Source: an uncultured Alphaproteobacteria bacterium (GTDB lineage: Bacteria > Pseudomonadota > Alphaproteobacteria > Rickettsiales > UBA1997). From it: DNA of 12,673 nucleotides. The notes below the pieces were generated by a model. The model did not search any database. It saw only the letters and a list, made by a program, of their open reading frames with translations, and was not told where the DNA came from. The DNA lies in contig CAINKA010000112.1 in assembly GCA_903849835.1 (NCBI GenBank), positions 1 through 12,673 of the forward strand, given 5' to 3'. The stretch's first letter is position 1; the number at the start of each line of letters is the position of its first letter. Both the position numbers and the translations under genes were made by a program. Positions 1 to 6,380 of this stretch are shown here, piece after piece.

Positions 1-5
1 ACCTT

Positions 6-46
6 GAATCATGCTTCGACAGGCTCAGCATGACATTGAGTTTTTT
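6..46. repeat. Family 1 repeat, right arm only, followed by a T-run
   Basis: Positions 6-39 are one 34-nt arm of the family 1 inverted repeat and match the right arm at 6092-6125 exactly. The left arm would lie before the window start. A run of six T (41-46) follows directly, so if the left arm exists the whole would look like an intrinsic terminator reading on the plus strand. It lies just beyond the 3' end of the ankyrin gene, which is on the minus strand. The repeat identity is seen directly; the terminator role is inferred. Confidence 0.75.
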
Positions 47-82
47 GCACTGCTGATTATGGCATATCGCAATGATGGCACA

Positions 83-691
83 TCACTGAGTATCGCACCT
101 CTCGCCACCTTTTCTACTCGCAACAGGAGCCACCCGCGGAGCAACTACCTCAGCTGCTGGCTCTGACTCAGCAAATCTTTTTTCAGCTGCTGCTCTGACC
201 TCTTTGCATTCTTCTTTGCGCCTATAGCCGGACAAATTAAGAAACTTCCCAACCTTTCCTACAGCAACATCCAAAACACTTAAATCCCTGCCACAGACGC
301 GATTGATATCCGCACCAAAAGCCAAAAGAAGCTTAACAGTTTTAGCATCCCCCTCCATCGCCGCACTGTGAAGAAAGGTAAAATCTTTGTCGGGACCGGC
401 TTGTAAGATGCCGCCCGGATTCTCTCCAGCCACCAATAAAACTTCGCAAAGATCGTAATATTTTTTCCCAATCGCAAAAGATAAAAGTCCTTCACCATCA
501 TCTAATTTTTGACTCACGAAAAGTTTTGGGCTTCTTTTTAATAATTTTTTAGCCTCGGCAACTCCTCCACGCTCATAGCTGTCTAGTAGTTCTTCAGGGC
601 CAGGTGGAATGGAAATTGTAAGATGCGGAGCGCTTCCGCCTGAAGCTCCACCGCCTCCAGAGACCTGTGTTGTTGGATTTTCTTTGCTCAT
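83..691 (-). CDS. Ankyrin-repeat protein
   Basis: This 202-residue protein carries degenerate ankyrin repeats, which are protein-protein interaction modules. The best repeat is at residues 103-132 (pattern TFLHSAAMEGDAKTVKLLL, then GADIN). Weaker units are visible at about 34-63 and 66-96, and possibly one starting near 135. The first 25 residues are Gly/Ser-rich and probably disordered, and the tail after about 160 is charged and Ala/Val-rich. No signal peptide or membrane segment is seen, so it is either cytoplasmic or exported by a system that needs no N-terminal signal. No good Shine-Dalgarno sequence precedes the ATG; a GGGAG lies about 25-30 nt upstream, too far to be convincing. Ankyrin proteins are common in intracellular bacteria and some are secreted effectors, but nothing here proves that role. 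Partner and function are unknown. It stands alone, separated from ilvD by 120 bp of repeat-bearing sequence. Confidence 0.8.
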   Translation of the reverse strand: MSKENPTTQVSGGGGASGGSAPHLTISIPPGPEELLDSYERGGVAEAKKLLKRSPKLFVSQKLDDGEGLLSFAIGKKYYDLCEVLLVAGENPGGILQAGPDKDFTFLHSAAMEGDAKTVKLLLAFGADINRVCGRDLSVLDVAVGKVGKFLNLSGYRRKEECKEVRAAAEKRFAESEPAAEVVAPRVAPVASRKGGERCDTQ

Positions 692-733
692 AAAATTTTT
701 AAAAAATTAAAGAATACTCCCTCGCGCCCCGCT

Positions 734-756
734 GGACGGGGTTACAAACCCCGTCT
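734..756. repeat. Family 2 solo hairpin
   Basis: This is a single G+C-rich hairpin, GGACGGGG...CCCCGTCT around TTACAAA, equal to one half of the 84-bp family 2 element found in the cys cluster. It lies 56 bp beyond the ilvD stop on the minus strand. The stretch at 787-806 (TTGGACGCGGTAACAACAAG) looks like a decayed second copy. It could stabilise the ilvD transcript end, but no T-run follows on either strand, so I do not call it an intrinsic terminator. Confidence 0.75.
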
Positions 757-811
757 TGCAATGGGTGCGTTGGAAGGGTGAAGGCGCGTTGGACGCGGTA
801 ACAACAAGGCT

Positions 812-2557
812 CTAAATCTTGTCGTAAGAAATTTTTTCCGCTTTCGCACCTCGATGCGTAACTGCTCCGAACCTAGCAGAGCCAACGGTTTGGGCGTATT
901 TCCACAATGCGCCTGATTGGTAATCATTTTCTCGCGCAACCCACGAAGCCTTGCGGGACGCGACTTCGGACTCGCTCAGCTCAACGTCAATTTTTCCGCT
1001 CACTGCATCAATCGTGATTTTGTCGCCGTCGCGCAGCAGGGCAATCATTCCGCCGACTGCCGCTTCTGGACTAACGTGGCCGATGCAGAAGCCGCGTGTG
1101 CCGCCGGAGAATCTGCCGTCGGTGATTAGTGCGACTTTGCTGCCCATTCCTTGGCCGTAAATTGCCGCGGTGGTCGCGAGCATTTCGCGCATTCCAGGGC
1201 CGCCGCGCGGGCCTTCGTAACGAATTACGAGCACGTCGCCTTCGTAATATTTTTTTTGTTCGACGGCGGAAAAACATTCTTCTTCGGAGTCGAAGCAGCG
1301 TGCGATTCCGGTAAAGATTAATTGATCATTTTGCATCCCCGCAACTTTCACCACCGCGCCCTCTTCCGCCAAATTTCCTCGCAACACCACAACCCCGCCA
1401 CTCCGCGACAAAGGTTTTTCCGGCCGGTAAACCACATCCTGCTTCTCGTTAAACTTCACGTCGCGCAAATTTTCAGCCATTGTTTTGCCCGTCACCGTCA
1501 AGCAATCGCCGTGAATAAATCCTGCATCGAGTAAAATTTTTAGGATCATTTGCACTCCGCCTGCTTCGTACAAATCTTTGGCGACGTACTTCCCACCTGG
1601 TTTCATGTCGGCAATGTAGGGTGTGCGGGCGAAAATTTTTCCGACTTCAAAAATGTCAAAATCAATTCCGCATTCGTGAGCAATTGCCGGAAGATGCAAA
1701 ACAGCATTGGTCGAGCCGCCAGTCGCGGCAACGATCGCCGCTGCATTCTCCAAAGATTTTCGCGTCACAATGTCGCGCGGTTTAATATTTTTTTCGATCA
1801 AATTCATCACTGCTTTACCCGACTCGAAAGCATATTCGTCCCGCGATTCGTAAGGTGCGGGAGCGCCTGATGATCCTGGCAAAGCAAGTCCAATTGCTTC
1901 CGAAACGCAGGCCATTGTATTGGCGGTGAACTGTCCGCCACAGGCGCCAGCACTAGGACAAGCGGCTTTCGACAAAAGCGCCAAATCGACATCCGACATT
2001 TTGCCAGCGTCTCTCATCCCTACAGCCTCAAAGACATCCACGATTGTCACATCCTTTCCTTGAAACTTACCCGGCAAGATCGAGCCGCCATACATAAAGA
2101 CCGAAGGCACATTCAAGCGACACATTGCCATCATCATTCCCGGCAAAGATTTGTCGCAACCGGCAATTCCAACTAGGGCGTCGTAGCAATGCCCGCGCAC
2201 CGTGAGCTCGATTGAATCGGAAATAATTTCGCGCGAAACTAGCGAGGATTTCATCCCTTGGTGACCATTGGCAATGCCGTCCGTAACCGTGATGGTCGTG
2301 AATTCGCGCGGTGTTCCACCTACAGATTTCACGCCTTCTTTCGCTGGCTGCGCTTGACGTTGCAACGCAATGTTGCACGGCGCCGCCTCATTCCAAGCGG
2401 TCACAACTCCGACAAAAGGTTTTTGTAAATCATCCTCCGCAAGCCCCTGCGGATACAGGTCAGTCTTGATGTTGTAGAGCATCGTCTTGCGCGCTTCACA
2501 ACCATGCGAATTTGTAACGTAGCGTGAAGGAAGTTTTGATTTGTCGAATTTTGGCAT
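812..2557 (-). CDS. ilvD: Dihydroxy-acid dehydratase
   Basis: IlvD dehydrates 2,3-dihydroxy-3-methylbutanoate and -pentanoate to the 2-oxo acids that precede valine (and so leucine) and isoleucine. It is a cytoplasmic Fe-S enzyme of the IlvD/Edd family. Its 581 residues fall within the family's usual length. Visible signatures are the cluster cysteines C61, C134 (in CDKSLPG) and C206 (in PSAGACGG), the metal-binding Asp in VTDGI (D93), K136 as the likely carbamylated lysine, and the late GRFSGG motif with the catalytic Ser at 484. The ATG gives the expected short N-terminus before the SRYVTNSHG region. Upstream is C-rich with no clear Shine-Dalgarno. No other branched-chain amino acid gene is in the window, so ilvD stands alone. 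Hand-counted 60-base samples inside the gene give 53-62% G+C, against about 30% in a pheS sample and 42% in a cysI sample. This may reflect a Gly/Ala-rich protein or a different origin. Confidence 0.97.
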   Translation of the reverse strand: MPKFDKSKLPSRYVTNSHGCEARKTMLYNIKTDLYPQGLAEDDLQKPFVGVVTAWNEAAPCNIALQRQAQPAKEGVKSVGGTPREFTTITVTDGIANGHQGMKSSLVSREIISDSIELTVRGHCYDALVGIAGCDKSLPGMMMAMCRLNVPSVFMYGGSILPGKFQGKDVTIVDVFEAVGMRDAGKMSDVDLALLSKAACPSAGACGGQFTANTMACVSEAIGLALPGSSGAPAPYESRDEYAFESGKAVMNLIEKNIKPRDIVTRKSLENAAAIVAATGGSTNAVLHLPAIAHECGIDFDIFEVGKIFARTPYIADMKPGGKYVAKDLYEAGGVQMILKILLDAGFIHGDCLTVTGKTMAENLRDVKFNEKQDVVYRPEKPLSRSGGVVVLRGNLAEEGAVVKVAGMQNDQLIFTGIARCFDSEEECFSAVEQKKYYEGDVLVIRYEGPRGGPGMREMLATTAAIYGQGMGSKVALITDGRFSGGTRGFCIGHVSPEAAVGGMIALLRDGDKITIDAVSGKIDVELSESEVASRKASWVARENDYQSGALWKYAQTVGSARFGAVTHRGAKAEKISYDKI

Positions 2558-2594
2558 GTGAGTTGGGGGAAATAAAATTTACAAAAAACCTCGA

Positions 2595-2669
2595 TGTCAT
2601 GCTGAGCCTGTCGAAGCATGATTCAGGTTTCGGTGCCTAGAATCATGCTTCGACAAGCTCAGCATGACA
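2595..2669. repeat. Family 1 inverted-repeat hairpin
   Basis: A 30-nt left arm (2595-2624) and right arm (2640-2669) are reverse complements except for one position, which could still form a G-T/U wobble pair. The 15-nt loop carries a further AGG/CCT pair (2625-2627 with 2636-2638). The element lies immediately upstream of ilvD and would fall in its 5' leader if the promoter is further upstream. The region 2670-2824 otherwise holds only A/T-rich sequence and a partial repeat. Confidence 0.85.
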
Positions 2670-2780
2670 CTGAAGTTTAATCGGCTTCTTCAAGTGGAAT
2701 TGGTATAAAAACTTCCAGAAAAAATTCTAATTAAAATTTTTTGAATGATGAGAAAAAGATGAGCAAATCAAAATGTCTGG

Positions 2781-2800
2781 CGAAGCTCAGCATGACATTG
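2781..2800. repeat. Partial family 1 half-arm
   Basis: The sequence CGAAGCTCAGCATGACATTG matches the distal half of the family 1 right arm, with the TTCGACAGG part degraded. No matching left arm is nearby. It looks like a decayed copy between dprA and ilvD. Confidence 0.55.
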
Positions 2801-2824
2801 GAAGTTGCAAAAAAACCCATCTCT

Positions 2825-3946
2825 TCAGCGCGCCTTCAAACTAACCTTCCCAAAATTCACCTCAACTTTTTCCGCGAGCTCAAGCTCCACAATCGCAATG
2901 TTGATGAGCCTCGCGGACTCTTGCAGGTTTTGGATTAGGTCTTCGATTGCGATCGGAACGAAACTTATTTTTGCCAAAATTTCTTCGCGGATTTTTTTGA
3001 TGTCGCTGTCAGATGGCATTTTTGGGGTTGCGACGACGAACTCTTCAGCCTCAGGCTCGCACAGCTTTCCAACTTCGCTGAATCTTGATCTCATTTCAGA
3101 AAATTCTCGCAGAATATCTTGCACATCTTCGATCATATTTGCACCGTCTTTGATCAAGCGATTACTGCCGTGACAGCGCGGATCGAAAGGCGATCCCGGC
3201 ATTGCAAAAACTTCCCTTCCTTGCTCAATCGCACATCTCGCAGTGATCAAACTTCCAGATTTTATTCCCGCCTCAATCACAACAGTCGCAAGCGCTAAAC
3301 CCGAAATTAAACGATTTCTTTGCACAAAATTTCCACCCTTTGGCGGCAGGCTGAAGGGGGTTTCGGAGATCAACAATCCGCGTTTTGAAATTTCAGAATA
3401 AAGCCTCGTATTTTCGACCGGATAAACGTGATCAATTCCGCCAGCAATGACTGCAATTGTGCCACTTAAAATTGAGGCCTCGTGCACTGCAGAGTCAACT
3501 CCGCGAGCCATTCCCGACACTGTGATGATTGAATTTTGTCCGAGATCTAGCGCAATTTTTTTTGCGAATGAGAGTCCGTGAAGCGAGGCATTTCTTGCCC
3601 CGACAACGGCAATGGCATCGCGATTTATAAATTCAAAATCGCCTTTGATGGTGAGGATTGGCGCAGGATCGGGGATTTCGCGAAGTAATCGCGGATAATT
3701 TTTATCGTGAAAAAGCAGAATTTCAGCGCCGTATTTTTTTGTGTTCAGAAATTCTTTTTCCGCTTCTTGAATCGAACAAAGCTTGACGGAGCGTTTAAAT
3801 CCGCCTCTTTGCGCAAGGTCAGGAATTCTCTCCAACGCATTTTGCGCCGAGCCAAAAATTTTAATTAAACGGAAAAAAGTTGATTTGCCGATATTTTCGC
3901 TACGCGATAAACGCAGCCAGCTGAGCTTCTCTGGGGTGATGGTCAT
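2825..3946 (-). CDS. dprA: DNA-processing protein DprA (Smf)
   Basis: DprA binds incoming single-stranded DNA and loads RecA during natural transformation. It is also found in bacteria not known to be competent. The 373-residue protein has the standard order: an N-terminal helical SAM-like region (about 1-80), a Rossmann-like DprA core (about 85-285), and a C-terminal winged-helix-like region (about 312-373). The core shows VGARNAS (115-121), SGMARGVDSAVH (144-155), AGGIDHVYP (168-176), ETPF (195-198), QRNRLISGLA (209-218), SGSLITARCAIEQGREVFAMPG (230-251, conserved residues throughout) and a final GSNRLIKDGA (260-269). The start is preceded by an A-rich ACCAAAAACC stretch rather than a Shine-Dalgarno sequence. 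The permease gene ends 27 bp upstream, suggesting shared transcription with no obvious functional link. The style of the core motifs is alphaproteobacterial to my eye. Confidence 0.96.
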   Translation of the reverse strand: MTITPEKLSWLRLSRSENIGKSTFFRLIKIFGSAQNALERIPDLAQRGGFKRSVKLCSIQEAEKEFLNTKKYGAEILLFHDKNYPRLLREIPDPAPILTIKGDFEFINRDAIAVVGARNASLHGLSFAKKIALDLGQNSIITVSGMARGVDSAVHEASILSGTIAVIAGGIDHVYPVENTRLYSEISKRGLLISETPFSLPPKGGNFVQRNRLISGLALATVVIEAGIKSGSLITARCAIEQGREVFAMPGSPFDPRCHGSNRLIKDGANMIEDVQDILREFSEMRSRFSEVGKLCEPEAEEFVVATPKMPSDSDIKKIREEILAKISFVPIAIEDLIQNLQESARLINIAIVELELAEKVEVNFGKVSLKAR

Positions 3947-3973
3947 GGTTTTTGGTGATTAAGTGGGAGGGTT

Positions 3974-4741
3974 TTAGTTCTTAATTCTGTAACCTCGCTT
4001 GATCATAAAATAAAGCGCAATTCCTAGAATTAAATTTATCGTGGCGATGAAAATTTTCCCCGTCAATAAATTTCCGTCGTGATGTCCAGTGATAGAAAAT
4101 CTGAAGCCATCAATCATGTAAAAAAATGGATTTAGGTGCGAAACTTTTTGCCAAAATTCTGGCAAAACATTCGTGGAATAAAACGTGCCCGACAAGAAGG
4201 TGAGCGGCGTGATGACATAGCTCGTCATCGCTGACATGTGATCGAAAGTTTCAGAAATTATTCCGCATAAAACTCCAAGCAAAGCCAAAAACATGCAGGA
4301 AAAAATTAGGTAAAAAATCACGTTCGAAAAACTAAAAATCGGCAGCGAAACAAAAATTGAAATTGCGGCGAAGGCGACAATCGCGACAGAAATTCCGCGC
4401 AAAATTGCACCGACCGTGAAAGCGAAAAGCAGTTCGAACGCACCGAGCGGCGGGATGAGGTAATCGACGATGTGACCCATCACTTTACCCATCACAAAAG
4501 ATGAGGAAGAATTGGCAAAAGCATTTTGCATCGCCGCCATCATGATCAGGCCTGAAGCCATAAAAACAGTGAATGGAACGCCTTGGATATTTTCAATTTG
4601 ATGTCCAACTGAAAGTGAAAAAACCGCGAGAAAAAGTATGATGTTAACGGTCGGAGAAAATAAAGTTTGGTGATAAACTTTGAGGAAACGCCAAGTTTCT
4701 TTTTTGAGGAGGGTGTAGGCGCCGAACCAATTTATTGACAT
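3974..4741 (-). CDS. ABC-2 type transporter permease (YadH-like)
   Basis: This is a 255-residue inner-membrane permease of the ABC-2 superfamily. About six hydrophobic segments can be seen near residues 28-46, 58-76, 102-131, 139-161, 173-187 and 229-247. Typical family features are the N-terminal amphipathic KKETWRFLKVYHQTLFSP stretch, a short FVMGKVMGHIVDYLIPPL cytoplasmic segment (82-99), and the late TFLSGTFYST...FWQKVSHLNPFFYMIDGFR region (181-214). The last is characteristic of the YadH/NodJ-like group of exporters and fits alphaproteobacterial members. The substrate cannot be told from the sequence. No ATP-binding partner is encoded in the window: dprA follows and a repeat plus the divergent pheS precedes. 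The ATPase gene must therefore lie elsewhere. The ATG is preceded by an A/T-rich stretch with no clear Shine-Dalgarno. Confidence 0.88.
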   Translation of the reverse strand: MSINWFGAYTLLKKETWRFLKVYHQTLFSPTVNIILFLAVFSLSVGHQIENIQGVPFTVFMASGLIMMAAMQNAFANSSSSFVMGKVMGHIVDYLIPPLGAFELLFAFTVGAILRGISVAIVAFAAISIFVSLPIFSFSNVIFYLIFSCMFLALLGVLCGIISETFDHMSAMTSYVITPLTFLSGTFYSTNVLPEFWQKVSHLNPFFYMIDGFRFSITGHHDGNLLTGKIFIATINLILGIALYFMIKRGYRIKN

Positions 4742-4779
4742 GGAGTAAGATTTAAATTTTGATTTATCGATTAACTAAA

Positions 4780-4880
4780 ATGTCATGCTGAACCTTCAAT
4801 GTCATGCTGAGCCTGTCGAAGCATGATTCAAGGTACAGCGCACCACAAATCATGCTTCGACAGGCTTTCAGCATGACATT
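4780..4880. repeat. Family 1 inverted repeat plus an extra half-arm
   Basis: The left arm (4798-4828) and right arm (4848-4880) are reverse complements, apart from two extra T in the right arm at GGCTTTCAGC, where other copies have GGCTCAGC. An apical GGT/ACC pair (4832-4834 with 4842-4844) extends the stem. A short extra direct copy of the outer end (ATGTCATGCTGAAC, 4780-4793) precedes it. It sits between the divergent permease and pheS genes, whose promoters must be in or beside it. I could not identify them confidently. Confidence 0.8.
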
Positions 4881-4907
4881 GAATTTACATACAAAACTAA
4901 CGATCTT

Positions 4908-5963
4908 ATGCCTTACGCCTTACACCTTACGCCCATTCTTTCCGACTTCAATTCCCAAATTTCCGCAGCCAAAAACAAACAATCTCTCGAAGAAATTCGC
5001 GTGAATTTTTTGGGAAAAAAAGGATTTGTTACCGAACTTTTTTCACAACTAAAAAATTTACCCAACGAAGAAAAAAAACCGTTTGGAGCTGCGATAAATG
5101 TGCTTCGCGACGAAGTTACAAAAAAAATTGATGATGCAAAAAATGAATTTGAAACCGCGGAATTAAACCAAAAATTATCCGGCGAAAAAATTGATTTAAG
5201 TGCGCCATTTCGAAAAGAAAATCGCGGATCGATTCATCCAATCAGCAAGGTCATGCGCGAGATTGAAGAAATTTTTTCTGAGCTTGGATTTGAATTTGCA
5301 CAAGGTCCGGAAATTGAAGATGAGTTCCACAATTTCACTGCGCTCAACATGCCGGCAGACCATCCCGCCCGCCAGATGCAAGATACTTTTTACCTAAAAA
5401 ATTCTGAACTTTTACTTCGCACTCACACTTCAAACACCCAAATTCGCAAAATGTTGAATTCGCAGCCGCCGTTGAAAGTCGCGGCTTTAGGACGTGTTTT
5501 TCGTCGCGATTCCGATCAAACTCACACCCCGATGTTTCATCAATTCGAGGGATTCGTCGTCGATGAAAACGTGAATATGGGTCAGCTAAAATGGGTCTTA
5601 GAAAATTTTTTGCAGAAATTTTTTGACGCTCCAAACCTTGAGCTGCGCTTTCGCCCAAGCTTCTTCCCATTCACCGAACCTTCCGCAGAGGTTGATATCA
5701 ACTACTCCAACGAAAATGGAAAAATTAAAATCGGCAAAAATTCTGCAGGAGAAAATAAATTCATGGAAATTTTAGGCTGCGGAATGATTCATCCAAACGT
5801 GCTAAAAAATTGTGGAATCGATCCAGAAAAATTCCAAGGCTTCGCTTTCGGAATAGGCGTCGAGCGGCTCGCCATGCTAAAATACGGCATCACCGATTTG
5901 AGGATGTTCTTTGAAAATGATGTTAGATTTTTAAATCATTTTGGGTTTAGAGATTTGGCCTGA
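4908..5963 (+). CDS. pheS: Phenylalanine-tRNA ligase alpha subunit
   Basis: PheS is the catalytic subunit of the alpha2-beta2 class II phenylalanyl-tRNA synthetase, which charges tRNA-Phe in the cytoplasm. Its 351 residues match the family's usual 330-360. The N-terminal coiled-coil arm spans about 10-95, including RVNFLGKKG (31-39). The catalytic domain follows, with the GPEIEDEFHNFTALN block (133-147), PADHPARQMQDTFY (149-162), motif 2 (GRVFRRDSDQTHTPMFHQ, 195-212), the phenylalanine-pocket block FRPSFFPFTEPSAEVD (248-263), and motif 3 (GFAFGIGVERLAMLKYGI, 311-328). The first ten codons include a simple CTTACGCCTTACACC stretch, so the exact N-terminus is slightly uncertain. The ATG chosen leaves a normal-length arm. 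pheT, usually next in line, does not follow: the next gene is the cys leader and then cysG. Confidence 0.97.
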   Translation: MPYALHLTPILSDFNSQISAAKNKQSLEEIRVNFLGKKGFVTELFSQLKNLPNEEKKPFGAAINVLRDEVTKKIDDAKNEFETAELNQKLSGEKIDLSAPFRKENRGSIHPISKVMREIEEIFSELGFEFAQGPEIEDEFHNFTALNMPADHPARQMQDTFYLKNSELLLRTHTSNTQIRKMLNSQPPLKVAALGRVFRRDSDQTHTPMFHQFEGFVVDENVNMGQLKWVLENFLQKFFDAPNLELRFRPSFFPFTEPSAEVDINYSNENGKIKIGKNSAGENKFMEILGCGMIHPNVLKNCGIDPEKFQGFAFGIGVERLAMLKYGITDLRMFFENDVRFLNHFGFRDLA

Positions 5964-5970
5964 CAAAATT

Positions 5971-6050
5971 AATGTCATGCTGCGAGCTCAATGTCATGAG
6001 CCTTCAGTGTCACACTGAACCTCAATGTCACACTGAGCCTTCAATGTCAT
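5971..6050. repeat. Five degenerate tandem copies of the family 1 outer end
   Basis: Successive units begin near 5971, 5990, 6006, 6024 and 6043. Each starts AATGTCA or a close variant (AGTGTCA) and contains a CTGAGCCT-like core, with a spacing of about 16-19 nt. The last unit is the outer end of the full family 1 element at 6041-6125. This looks like stepwise duplication of a half-arm beside a complete element, just after the pheS stop. Confidence 0.65.
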
Positions 6051-6125
6051 GCTGAGCCTGTCGAAGCATGGTTCAGGGCACAGTTTGCCAAGAATCATGC
6101 TTCGACAGGCTCAGCATGACATTGA
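6041..6125. repeat. Family 1 inverted-repeat hairpin (best copy)
   Basis: The left arm 6041-6074 and right arm 6092-6125 are 34-nt reverse complements with one G-T mismatch. The loop contains a further GGCA/TGCC pair (6077-6080 with 6086-6089). It lies between pheS and the putative promoter of the cys leader, and could mark the 3' end of the pheS transcript. A short echo of the arm (CTCGAAGCATGACATTC) follows at 6127-6143. Confidence 0.88.
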
Positions 6126-6155
6126 GCTCGAAGCATGACATTCGTGAAAAATTTC

Positions 6156-6183
6156 TTGACGCCTAAAAAACGATTCCTAGCTT
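6156..6183 (+). promoter_or_regulatory. Possible promoter for the cys leader and cysG
   Basis: A TTGACG hexamer (6156-6161) agrees well with the -35 consensus. It is followed after 16 nt by TAGCTT (6178-6183), a weak -10. Transcription from here would start near 6190 and leave about 30 nt before the leader ATG at 6220. The position is right, downstream of the repeat and upstream of the leader, but the -10 match is poor, so the call is tentative. Confidence 0.3.
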
Positions 6184-6219
6184 GCCGCGCTCTTAAAAAA
6201 ACTCTGCAAACACTTACAA

Positions 6220-6321
6220 ATGAACGGCTCTCAATCATTTCAAAATAAAAACATTCCGACCACCGATGTTTTTGCTGCCCGCTCTTTTTCCTCTTCCGCC
6301 TGCTGTTGTTGCTGTTGCTAG
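6220..6321 (+). CDS. Poly-cysteine leader peptide, putative cysteine attenuator
   Basis: This 33-codon ORF begins with ATG, encodes MNGSQSFQNKNIPTTDV then a Ser/Phe/Ala-rich stretch, and ends with six consecutive Cys codons (TGC TGT TGT TGC TGT TGC, 6301-6318) directly before TAG (6319-6321). Cys is a rare residue and both codons are used, so a homopolymer artefact is unlikely. The stop lies 59 nt before cysG, the first gene of a sulfate-assimilation cluster. Known amino-acid leader peptides carry runs of the regulated amino acid, and poly-cysteine short ORFs that sense cysteine are described in mycobacteria. By analogy, ribosomes would stall on the Cys tract when Cys-tRNA is scarce and so alter expression of cysG onward. 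No Shine-Dalgarno sequence precedes the ATG. Translation of this ORF and its regulatory role are inferred; the codon run and position are seen directly. It is too short for routine gene calling. Confidence 0.7.
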   Translation: MNGSQSFQNKNIPTTDVFAARSFSSSACCCCCC

Positions 6322-6380
6322 CGCCCGCTCTCCTCTTTTTCTTTTTCATTTTTAAATTTTAGGCACGCAGTTTTTCTCTC
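6322..6380 (+). promoter_or_regulatory. Pyrimidine-rich spacer between the Cys leader and cysG
   Basis: The 59 nt after the leader stop are strongly pyrimidine-rich (TCTCCTCTTTTTCTTTTT, 6329-6346) and end in TTTTTCTCTC against the cysG ATG, with no Shine-Dalgarno. The 9-mer GCCCGCTCT occurs just before the Cys tract (6277-6285) and just after it (6323-6331), each followed by a pyrimidine tract. I find no convincing terminator hairpin here. If attenuation occurs, it may therefore act on translation of cysG or on mRNA stability rather than by classical termination. The CTCCTCT core could pair with a Shine-Dalgarno-like purine sequence. Confidence 0.35.

Noticed and set aside
1550..2378. Several ORFs of about 60-106 codons inside ilvD on both strands
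   Set aside because: They are shadow frames of a well-conserved IlvD sequence, with no domains and no start signals of their own.
2401..2619. A 72-codon ORF beginning MLRQAQHDIEV overlapping the ilvD start
   Set aside because: Its first residues are translated family 1 repeat and the rest is out-of-frame ilvD.
2558..2824. A branched-chain amino-acid leader peptide upstream of ilvD
   Set aside because: I looked for Ile/Val/Leu codon runs on the minus strand and saw only repeat arms and A/T-rich sequence.
4804..5004. A 66-codon ORF beginning MLSLSKHDSR overlapping the pheS start
   Set aside because: It consists of translated repeat followed by out-of-frame pheS.
5971..6125. A CRISPR array
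   Set aside because: The repeats are degenerate, 16-19 nt apart with no unique spacers, and derive from the arm of a dispersed inverted repeat.
6095..6349. An 84-codon minus-strand ORF rich in Lys/Arg upstream of cysG
   Set aside because: It runs antisense through the Cys leader and pyrimidine tract, its C-terminus is translated family 1 repeat, and it has no Shine-Dalgarno and no recognisable domain. The plus-strand leader explains the sequence better.
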